Shown: in pieces, positions 1-4,477 of the stretch
Position numbering within the stretch: the stretch's first letter is position 1
Layout of the letters: every line of letters begins with the position of its first letter
Source of the DNA: an uncultured Oscillospiraceae bacterium
Lineage (GTDB): Bacteria; Bacillota; Clostridia; Oscillospirales; Oscillospiraceae
Assembly (NCBI GenBank): GCA_910578575.1
Contig: CAJTQP010000081.1
Coordinates: forward strand, 1-7,884
Length of the DNA: 7,884 bases
Direction: 5' to 3'
Translations under genes and position numbers: made by a program
Notes under the pieces: model-generated
What the model was told of the DNA's origin: nothing
The model's input: the letters and a program-made list of their open reading frames with translations, nothing else
Databases searched by the model: none

Positions 1-38
1 GCGCGTCCTTGTAGGGGACGCCGCCCTCGGCGTCCCGC
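1..38 (-). repeat. Partial palindromic MITE-like element (copy 3, cut by window edge)
   Basis: Bases 15-23 (GGGACGCCG) pair perfectly with 28-36 (CGGCGTCCC) around a CCCT loop. The reverse complement of 1-38 matches the left end of the complete copies at 1894 and 7718, including the adjoining CCCCTACAAGGAC. This copy therefore lies in the opposite orientation and continues off the left edge. Only one terminal hairpin is visible, so its full length cannot be judged. Confidence 0.75.
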
Positions 39-80
39 TCGTTGCGGCCCCCACTACCCTATATTTTGAATATTTCCGAA

Positions 81-130
81 TAAAACAAGCACCCCCTTTT
101 CGTTCCAAAGAACCGAAAAGGGGGCGCTTG
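81..130 (-). terminator. Intrinsic terminator of the tRNA-Gly gene
   Basis: Bases 86-102 pair with 114-130. CAAGC pairs with GCTTG, then after one mismatch the 11-base CCCCCTTTTCG pairs with CGAAAAGGGGG, closed by a short TTC/GAA top. Read on the minus strand, the hairpin is followed at once by TTTTATTC (85-78). It starts two bases after the encoded CCA end of the tRNA. Confidence 0.85.
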
Positions 131-131
131 T

Positions 132-205
132 TGGAGCAGGTAAAGGGAGTCGAACCCTCCTATCAAGCTTGGGAAGCTTGCGTTCTACCGATGAACTATA
201 CCTGC
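132..205 (-). tRNA. tRNA-Gly, anticodon CCC
   Basis: Read on the minus strand, this 74-base gene folds as a standard cloverleaf. The acceptor stem is GCAGGTA/TACCTGC, the D stem GTTC/GAAC, the anticodon stem CAAGC/GCTTG with loop TTCCCAA, and the T arm has loop TTCGACT. The anticodon CCC reads the glycine codon GGG. The discriminator base is U, as expected for bacterial tRNA-Gly, and the CCA end is encoded (bases 134-132). It is a single gene with its own promoter and terminator. Because CCC reads only GGG, a second glycine tRNA must exist elsewhere in the genome. Confidence 0.95.
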
Positions 206-257
206 ACAGCTCCGCCAGAGCGGCGCCTTTGGGGCACCGACGTCTGACTACCTGCGT

Positions 258-286
258 ATTATAGCACGAGCCGCAGGAAATTTCAA
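258..286 (-). promoter_or_regulatory. Sigma-A-type promoter of tRNA-Gly
   Basis: On the minus strand, TTGAAA (286-281) is followed after exactly 17 bases by a perfect TATAAT (263-258). Transcription should start near 251, about 45 bases before the tRNA 5' end. The match to consensus is among the best in the window, as expected for a stable RNA gene. Confidence 0.85.
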
Positions 287-332
287 GGGGAAATTTTGTC
301 GCATTTCTGTCCCCCCGCCGCGAAAGCAGGCG

Positions 333-359
333 CACCATTTCCCCCCAGGCTCATAGAAT
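333..359 (+). promoter_or_regulatory. Possible sporulation-type (sigma-K/E-like) promoter
   Basis: CACC at 333-336 and CATAGAAT at 352-359 are separated by 15 bases. This resembles the B. subtilis sigma-K pattern (-35 with AC, -10 CATANNNTA), although the final A is replaced by G. It would start transcription about 40 bases before the ATG at 407. No TATAAT/TTGACA pair is evident upstream of that gene. The pattern is short, so this is a weak inference. Confidence 0.25.
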
Positions 360-406
360 GGAATGGCAAGCAACGCCAGTTGAACCAAACCAGAGGAGGT
401 AACATT

Positions 407-1417
407 ATGAGTGAACGGGTCGTACCCGGTCCGGTGCAGGATAGCTGCGGCATCCGGGAAGCCGTGTGCATCCATACGAAAAAGATCTATGATAGCTGCC
501 GCGATAAAGACTGCATCGAAGACCTGCGGGTCTATCCCACCAGAGGCTCCCAAGCGGTCATTGACCGCGCCCTCAGTGTCCGGGGAGGGCGGGCGGAGCT
601 GCTGAGAGCCTACATCGACGTGGAGCCCGCCGCCTACAACCGGGGCTTCTTCAGCGTAGACATCCGCTACTACTACCGCATCACCGCCGAGGCCTTTTTG
701 GGCGGAGCCCGCACCGCCGACATCAGCGGCCTGGCGGTCTTTGACAAGCGGGTGATCCTCTTTGGCAGCGAGGGCAACGCCAAAGTCTTCTCCTCCCGCT
801 TCCAGCCCGACGGGCCCGACGCCCAGATGGGCCGGCGCAGCAACCTCCCGGAAGCGGTGGTGGAGGCGGTGGACCCCATCGTCCTGAGCCTGCGCCTGTG
901 CGAGAGCTGCGACTTTGGCGGCTGCGGCTGCCCCTGCCCCCCCGGCTGTGCCCCAGTGTGTCCGCCCCCGCCGCCCCCCTGCGGGCCCTGCGCCCCTGGT
1001 ACCCCCGGCGGTCCCGGCGGCTCTGGTGGTACATCCGGCACCCCTGGGTCCAGCGTGGTCTATGGGGAAAACGAGCTCACGGAGATCCCCACCGGCATCG
1101 ACGCCCTGTTTGACAGTGAGCTGTGCTTCGACGCCTGCGCCCGGCGGCTGTGCGTCACCCTGGGTCAGTTCTCCATCGTCCGCCTGGAGCGGGACTCCCA
1201 GCTGCTCATCCCCATGTACGACTACTGCATGCCCACACGGGAGTGCAGCGGCGGCGGGGACGACTGCTGCGACGAGGATCCCTGCGAGATCTTCCGGCAG
1301 ATCCGCTTCCCTGTGGGCGAGTTCTTCCCCCCCAGCGCCCTGCCTGGGATGGAGGAGGAGCCCGGCGGCGGCAACTGCTGCGGCGGTGGCAACAACTGTT
1401 GTAGCTGCGGCTGCTGA
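407..1417 (+). CDS. Cysteine-rich conserved-type protein with Pro/Gly linker, possibly spore-associated
   Basis: The product has 336 residues. The start at 407 is preceded by AGAGGAGGT (392-400) at six bases; an upstream in-frame ATG at 296 lacks such a site. The N-terminal part (1-165) has a Cys-containing start, the string SCRDKDCIEDLRVY (30-43), and a stretch rich in aromatic and beta-type residues (80-130). I recall similar starts in uncharacterised Clostridia proteins, without an assigned function. Residues 165-215 form a low-complexity linker: clustered cysteines, a run of six prolines (185-190 region) and collagen-like Gly-Thr-Pro/Gly repeats. A second folded part (217-310) follows. 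The tail ends in acidic and double-cysteine clusters (CCDED, CCGGGNNCC, CSCGC). No signal peptide or membrane segment is visible. Cys-rich tails and a possible sigma-K-like promoter suggest a spore coat or other cross-linked surface role, but this is inference. The gene stands alone between the tRNA and a strong terminator. Confidence 0.85.
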   Translation: MSERVVPGPVQDSCGIREAVCIHTKKIYDSCRDKDCIEDLRVYPTRGSQAVIDRALSVRGGRAELLRAYIDVEPAAYNRGFFSVDIRYYYRITAEAFLGGARTADISGLAVFDKRVILFGSEGNAKVFSSRFQPDGPDAQMGRRSNLPEAVVEAVDPIVLSLRLCESCDFGGCGCPCPPGCAPVCPPPPPPCGPCAPGTPGGPGGSGGTSGTPGSSVVYGENELTEIPTGIDALFDSELCFDACARRLCVTLGQFSIVRLERDSQLLIPMYDYCMPTRECSGGGDDCCDEDPCEIFRQIRFPVGEFFPPSALPGMEEEPGGGNCCGGGNNCCSCGC

Positions 1418-1439
1418 CATCCCGGACAAAGGCCATGAT

Positions 1440-1468
1440 AGGGGGCCCCCTGGAAAACAGGGGGCCCT
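1440..1468 (+). other. GC-rich hairpin after the Cys-rich gene
   Basis: The arm 1440-1452 (AGGGGGCCCCCTG) pairs with 1458-1468 (CAGGGGGCCCT), with two bulged G's and a GAAAA loop. It lies 23 bases after the stop codon and 11 bases before the terminator hairpin at 1479. No T tract follows it, so it is probably a stabilising or accessory 3' hairpin. Confidence 0.5.
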
Positions 1469-1478
1469 CAGCCTGTCG

Positions 1479-1508
1479 AAAAAGTCTGCATTCGTGCAGA
1501 CTTTTTCT
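1479..1508. terminator. Strong intrinsic terminator with TTCG tetraloop
   Basis: A perfect 12-base stem (1479-1490 with 1495-1506) is closed by TTCG. It starts with AAAAA and ends with TTTTT, so it has the right shape to stop transcription in both directions. On the plus strand it ends the Cys-rich gene and separates it from the Rpn remnant. Confidence 0.85.
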
Positions 1509-1534
1509 TGTGAAGGTGGTAAAATAGGGAGCAA

Positions 1535-1792
1535 GTGGTGAGGGAAATGAATTTTGAACTGATAGCAGACCGGACACGGTATCTGAAAGAAAATCCGAAG
1601 GGAGTGAGTGAGATGTGCCGCATCATGGAGGATATGAGAAATGAATCCCTGAAAAAGGGAATACAGGAAGAAAAAAAGATGACAGTATTCCGAATGTTGG
1701 AGGCGGGGAAATACATGCTTGAGGACATTGCAAATATTTCAGGGCTTTCCCTTGAAGAAGTAAATCAACTGAAAGCAGAACGAAATGTATAA
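1535..1792 (+). CDS. C-terminal fragment of an Rpn-family nuclease/putative transposase
   Basis: The product has at most 85 residues. It resembles the C-terminal end of Rpn (PD-(D/E)XK-type, recombination-promoting nuclease/putative transposase) proteins common in Clostridia. A basic segment containing RTRYLKENPKGV leads into a charged helix (MEDMRNESLKKG), then a small helix-turn-helix-like end (ISGLSLEEVNQLK). The N-terminal nuclease domain is absent: a terminator lies directly upstream and no remnant is visible there. The start is uncertain. GTG at 1535 or 1538 could use AGGGAG (1526-1531), and ATG at 1547 could use GGTGAGG (1537-1543). A terminator follows at 1802. Base composition is more AT-rich than the gene before it. 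It may be a decayed remnant or a still-expressed short form like the internal small products described for some Rpn genes. The family call is from recalled similarity. Confidence 0.65.
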   Translation: MVREMNFELIADRTRYLKENPKGVSEMCRIMEDMRNESLKKGIQEEKKMTVFRMLEAGKYMLEDIANISGLSLEEVNQLKAERNV

Positions 1793-1801
1793 AGCACAAT
1801 C

Positions 1802-1846
1802 ATAGAGCCAGGAATCCTAAAAGCAGGTTCCTGGCTCTATTTTTTT
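1802..1846 (+). terminator. Intrinsic terminator after the Rpn fragment
   Basis: A perfect 13-base stem (ATAGAGCCAGGAA at 1802-1814 with 1828-1840) surrounds a 13-base loop and is followed by a run of T's (1840-1846). It lies 9 bases after the stop codon. An intact terminator suggests that the short gene may still be a transcription unit. Confidence 0.9.
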
Positions 1847-1893
1847 GCCCTGAATGTGAATTTTTTGATTCATGGGAAGTGTGTGGAGACCTC

Positions 1894-2048
1894 GCGGGAC
1901 GCCGAGGGCGGCGTCCCCTACAAAGACACGCCCGTGTCCTCACCACCCGTAGGTTCACAATGGACGTGGTTGGACGCTTCCCTGTGAACCTCACGTGTCT
2001 TGCGGGCACCTGCGTTGGATGTAGGGGCCGCCGCCCTCGGCGGCCCGC
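1894..2048 (+). mobile_element. MITE-like palindromic element, complete copy 1
   Basis: This 155-base element has imperfect terminal inverted repeats of about 28 bases (left GCGGGACGCCGAGGGCGGCG onward, right ending GGCGGCCCGC). Each terminal repeat is itself a hairpin: 1896-1904 with 1909-1917, and 2025-2033 with 2038-2046, each with 9 base pairs and a 4-base loop. Inside are a GACAC/GTGTC hairpin (1925-1938) and a longer inverted repeat AGGTTCACA/TGTGAACCT (1951-1959 with 1983-1991). A near-equal-length copy lies at 7718-7873. No transposase is encoded. No clear target-site duplication is visible, so mobility is inferred from structure and copy number. Confidence 0.75.
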
Positions 2049-2065
2049 AGGGTTTTACCCACCTC

Positions 2066-2389
2066 TCATTCAAACGCTGAAAGGAAATCCTCAATAATTT
2101 TTGATAGGGCCTCCTTTTGTTTTGGCGTCAACTGTTTGATTTCATCATATTCAGCCAGTGAACGCAATTTTGCAGATTCCCCAAACAATAAATAATCAGT
2201 AGAAATAGAGAGGCTTTCGCATAATTTGATGATATTTTCCGGTCTCATAGCCTTGTGCCCATTCTCTGCCGCAGAAATCATCTTAATGGAAAGATTGCTT
2301 ACATTCGATAACTGCTCTTGTGTATAGCCTTTCGCTTTCCGAGCAGACACAAGACGCTTTCCAATCTCTTCCAAAGTTTTATTTTTCAT
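2066..2389 (-). CDS. XRE-family helix-turn-helix transcriptional repressor
   Basis: The product is 107 residues from the second ATG (2389), which lies six bases after GGAGG. The first ATG (2392) is only three bases away from that site and would add one Met. Residues 7-62 form a typical phage-repressor (Cro/CI/XRE) DNA-binding domain: IGKRLVSARKAKGYTQEQLS, then a recognition-helix region LSIKMISAAENG, then MRPENIIKLCESLSISTDYLLFG. The DYLLFG end is characteristic of such regulators in Firmicutes. The rest (75-107) is a charged helical tail, perhaps for dimerisation. It has no protease or ligand domain. The gene is divergent from the 335-residue gene at 2551. Several palindromic operator-like sites lie between them, so it probably represses that gene and itself. 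DNA-binding role is well supported; target is inferred. Confidence 0.92.
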   Translation of the reverse strand: MKNKTLEEIGKRLVSARKAKGYTQEQLSNVSNLSIKMISAAENGHKAMRPENIIKLCESLSISTDYLLFGESAKLRSLAEYDEIKQLTPKQKEALSKIIEDFLSAFE

Positions 2390-2432
2390 CATATCCCTCC
2401 CATGAAGGGTGACCTTTTCTATACATCATCTC

Positions 2433-2537
2433 CCCCCATAGGGGGATAATATCCCAATTTCTACAACTTTATAATCCCTCATGGTAGACATACATCCCTC
2501 ATAAGGGTATAATAGAAAAATATTATTCCTATGGGGA
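2433..2537. promoter_or_regulatory. Cluster of operator-like palindromes (CCCYCATARGGG)
   Basis: Four related sites lie in the divergent intergenic region. 2433-2444 is CCCCCATAGGGG. 2476-2487 is CCCTCATGGTAG, with only the left half good. 2496-2507 is CCCTCATAAGGG. 2526-2537 read on the minus strand is TCCCCATAGGAA. A further loose match (CCCATGAAGGG, about 2398-2408) lies at the start of the XRE gene. The site at 2496-2507 fills the spacer of the plus-strand promoter. This arrangement fits binding by the neighbouring XRE protein. Confidence 0.6.
2485..2513 (+). promoter_or_regulatory. Promoter of the 335-residue gene, overlapped by an operator
   Basis: TAGACA (2485-2490), with one mismatch to TTGACA, is followed after 17 bases by a perfect TATAAT (2508-2513). 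The palindrome CCCTCATAAGGG occupies 2496-2507 between them. A bound repressor would block RNA polymerase directly. Start of transcription would be near 2520, about 30 bases before the ATG. Confidence 0.75.
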
Positions 2538-2550
2538 TAGGAGCAGCCGT

Positions 2551-3558
2551 ATGGTTATCAATAAAATGACGGGGAGAGGCTGTGCTTGGTGTATCGCATC
2601 GAGAGCAGTCGTCCAGAGACTGGTCGACGAGGGCATCGTAAACAAAATCATTGCCAAAAAACCCTATTATAAAAGCTACGTTTTGCTCCAGGTGAAGCTT
2701 GGCCCTAGAGGAGAGCTCTATATCGATTTCAAAAAAGGAGGGATGGGGCCGGAAGAGCCGCTGTGGGCCCCCTCTTTTATTGACGGCAAGCTATGGCAGC
2801 AGGCGACCAGAAACTTCTCCCTCCAGGGCGGCCTGGAGGAAAATATCGTGGAGCACCTGTTTCCGGAAATGACGGACTATCTGCAAACGATTCCTGACGC
2901 AGCGCTTGTCTCCATGACAAGGGAGTTCTTGCTAGAACACGAACTATGCAACAAGCCGCTCAAACAATATAAGGGCGTAACCTATTATTTTAATGAGGAT
3001 GAGATATATTCCCGTGACAAAGCAAATCTGTTCCCCATCATGGGGAAAGTAAAGAATCTATTCACAGTCACAGGCACAGGGGCATCCTTTTTCAACAACG
3101 GCGTCTGGCGCAAAGCTGTTTCCCAGTTTGAAGTTGGGATGACGCTGCGTGCGTGCATTGAAATTTTTCTGAAAACAGAGGTCGTACATCAAGCCCCCCA
3201 GGCGCTGGCCCCCATTGAACAGCTGGTACAGTACATCACCGCGCCTGTATATGAGCGTGTTCCGGAGAACCACAACGAAGCTACCTTTGACCGAATCCGT
3301 ATCACCGTTGGCCTGCCCCGTTACCAGTTCAATTCATGGGAGGCCCTGCAAAATGAAGTGAAAAAGTATCAGCGTGAAATCGCGCGGCGAGTGGTCCAAA
3401 AGTTAGAACGCAACCCCCGGTTCAAGGGATATGGCGTGCCGCTCAACTTTCTCAAGCTCAGTAATATTACCCTGCTGCGAGATTTTTCCCTGGAGTTTAT
3501 TTTCGAGCTGAAAGGAGAAAGTTTGGAGGATACGGAAAGGCAGGGCAGCGGCATTTGA
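2551..3558 (+). CDS. Protein of unknown function under XRE control
   Basis: The product is 335 residues and I do not recognise the family. The ATG at 2551 follows AGGAG (about 2539-2543) at a good distance and lies downstream of a clear promoter. The N terminus has a CxxC pair (Cys11, Cys14). The sequence is soluble-type, without signal peptide or membrane segments. It mixes beta-type stretches (residues about 40-60, YKSYVLLQVKLGPRGELYID) with basic and helical regions (about 265-300, with EVKKYQREIARRVVQKLERN). A further CxxC or nuclease motif is not evident. The last nine or so residues (DTERQGSGI) are encoded by a 35-base repeat that recurs after the HEPN gene, so the present C terminus may be acquired. 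Its GC content is lower than the flanking genes. Pairing with a phage-type repressor suggests an accessory, conditionally expressed effector such as a defence, stress or prophage-derived gene. That role is inference only. Confidence 0.8.
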   Translation: MVINKMTGRGCAWCIASRAVVQRLVDEGIVNKIIAKKPYYKSYVLLQVKLGPRGELYIDFKKGGMGPEEPLWAPSFIDGKLWQQATRNFSLQGGLEENIVEHLFPEMTDYLQTIPDAALVSMTREFLLEHELCNKPLKQYKGVTYYFNEDEIYSRDKANLFPIMGKVKNLFTVTGTGASFFNNGVWRKAVSQFEVGMTLRACIEIFLKTEVVHQAPQALAPIEQLVQYITAPVYERVPENHNEATFDRIRITVGLPRYQFNSWEALQNEVKKYQREIARRVVQKLERNPRFKGYGVPLNFLKLSNITLLRDFSLEFIFELKGESLEDTERQGSGI

Positions 3559-3561
3559 AAA
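3527..3561 (+). repeat. 35-base direct repeat, left copy
   Basis: Bases 3527-3561 (starting AGGATACGGAAAGG and ending GGCATTTGAAAA) are identical to 4385-4419. The repeat contains the last codons and TGA stop of the 335-residue gene. A weaker hairpin follows at 3568-3587 (GGGG, bulged T, CGC; loop ACATC; GCGCCCC). It corresponds in position to the strong hairpin after the right copy. The two copies bracket the MNT-HEPN genes. Confidence 0.9.
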
Positions 3562-3628
3562 CGCGGTGGGGTCGCACATCGCGCCCCCTCCAAGGGATTC
3601 GCAACGCGTTTTCTTTGCTAAAAATCAG

Positions 3629-3657
3629 TTGCTTACCAGCCAGTTGTCGGGTATAAT
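3629..3657 (+). promoter_or_regulatory. Probable promoter of the MNT-HEPN operon
   Basis: TTGCTT (3629-3634) is followed after 17 bases by a perfect TATAAT (3652-3657). The -35 box is poor, matching only TTG. The predicted transcript start is close to the ribosome binding site at 3665, so the leader would be very short. Confidence 0.55.
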
Positions 3658-3677
3658 AAAAGCGGGAGGTGAGGCAA

Positions 3678-4025
3678 ATGGCTGTTGCGTCAAACAAAGC
3701 TCTGTCCGATATCTGCCAGGTAATTGATCGGACCGTAGATGTTGAAAAAATATATTTGTTCGGCTCCTTTGCGTATGGCACACCCAGCGCAAACAGCGAC
3801 TACGATCTGTGCGTTGTGATCCCGGACGGTACCCTCCGCCCAGCAGAAGCCATCAAGCAGATTCGCCGCGCCCTGTACCCCATGCAGACAACCCCGCTGG
3901 ATATCATCGTATATCGGGCCAGTGCGTTCCTTCAACGGCAGACCTGCGCTTCTTTGGAACGAAAGATCGTACAGGAAGGGGTGCTTCTATATGAACGGGA
4001 ACAGTTTGAGCCGCGAATGGCTTGA
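3678..4025 (+). CDS. MNT-type nucleotidyltransferase, antitoxin of a HEPN/MNT pair
   Basis: The product is 115 residues from ATG 3678, six bases after GGAGGTG (3665-3671). A GTG at 3669 lies within that site and is unlikely to be the start. It is a minimal DNA polymerase beta-type nucleotidyltransferase. It has the GSFAYG turn (residues 29-34), the SDYDL signature with Asp41 and Asp43, and a third Asp at 75 in LDIIVY. All three metal-binding positions are therefore present. Length fits stand-alone MNT proteins. In characterised HEPN/MNT pairs the MNT partner neutralises the HEPN RNase, in some cases by adding AMP residues to it. That specific chemistry is not shown here. The next gene starts 35 bases before this one ends, indicating translational coupling. 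Confidence 0.9.
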   Translation: MAVASNKALSDICQVIDRTVDVEKIYLFGSFAYGTPSANSDYDLCVVIPDGTLRPAEAIKQIRRALYPMQTTPLDIIVYRASAFLQRQTCASLERKIVQEGVLLYEREQFEPRMA

Positions 4026-4386
4026 TATGGCAGAGATGGACTTGAAGGCCGCAGAATATCTTCTGGGTATGCGTCCGGTTCCTGTGGAGATCATCTGCTA
4101 CCATTGTGAGCAAGCGGCAGAAAAGCTGCTGAAAGGCAGCCTGATTCATTTTGACGTTGTGCCGCCTAAGACCCATGACCTGATTCAACTTTGTAAACTG
4201 TGTTGTAACATAGATATGGGTTTTGAAGCGTTGATAGACGCCTGCGTGGAGCTTACGCCCTATGGTGTCCAAGTGCGATATCCCTCTAATTTAGAATTGG
4301 ATGAATCAGACACACGCTGTGCTCTGCGCCAATGCAGGATCATCCATGGGTTCGTCCAGCCGCTGCTTGACCAAAATGAAACATAG
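3991..4386 (+). CDS. HEPN-domain protein, toxin partner of MNT
   Basis: The product is 131 residues from ATG 3991, with AGGAAGGGG about 10 bases upstream. An earlier in-frame ATG (3922) lies deep within the MNT gene and lacks a ribosome site. The fold is all-helical. It shows the HEPN (PF05168-type) hallmark YHCEQAAEKLLKG (37-49), then PPKTHDLIQL (58-67) and RYPSN (96-100). HEPN proteins are typically RNA-cutting toxins with an R-X4-6-H site. Here the only such match is R113-QCRII-H119 in the last helix, which is not the usual place, so catalytic competence is uncertain. It overlaps the MNT gene by 35 bases, the usual arrangement of these toxin-antitoxin modules. Stop TAG immediately precedes the right 35-base repeat. 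Members of PF05168 can also be non-toxic partners. Confidence 0.88.
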   Translation: MNGNSLSREWLDMAEMDLKAAEYLLGMRPVPVEIICYHCEQAAEKLLKGSLIHFDVVPPKTHDLIQLCKLCCNIDMGFEALIDACVELTPYGVQVRYPSNLELDESDTRCALRQCRIIHGFVQPLLDQNET

Positions 4387-4419
4387 GATACGGAAAGGCA
4401 GGGCAGCGGCATTTGAAAA
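4385..4419 (+). repeat. 35-base direct repeat, right copy
   Basis: This segment is identical to 3527-3561 and begins at the AG of the HEPN TAG stop codon. The codon frame through both copies is the same (DTERQGSGI then TGA). In the left copy the codon at the junction is GAG, and the frame is open. In the right copy it is TAG. The start-to-start distance is 858 bases and encloses the whole MNT-HEPN unit. Confidence 0.9.
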
Positions 4420-4447
4420 AAGGGGGCCGATGTACACATCGGCCCCC
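4416..4447 (-). terminator. Intrinsic terminator of the P-type ATPase gene
   Basis: A perfect 12-base stem (GGGGGCCGATGT, 4422-4433, with 4436-4447) is followed on the minus strand by six T's (4421-4416). It lies 30 bases after the ATPase stop. On the plus strand no T tract follows, although the hairpin may still stabilise the 3' end of the HEPN message. The T tract overlaps the right 35-base repeat. Confidence 0.85.
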
Positions 4448-4477
4448 GGTTTCCCACAAACACGACATCCCAACAAC

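Noticed and set aside
915..1040. Low-complexity C/G-rich tract as a possible tandem DNA repeat
   Set aside because: It encodes the Cys/Pro/Gly linker of the Cys-rich protein in frame. The base pattern follows from codon content and there is no fixed repeat unit.
248..1534. 428-codon open frame on the minus strand opposite the Cys-rich gene
   Set aside because: It is an Ala/Gly/Val-rich shadow caused by high GC. It spans the strong terminator and the tRNA promoter, and no ribosome site or recognisable domain is present.
1800..2009. Minus-strand frame with CRGRRPRRPAR, similar to one at 7591-7833
   Set aside because: The similarity comes from the palindromic element, which both frames cross. 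Both run through terminators and lack ribosome sites, so they are repeat artefacts.
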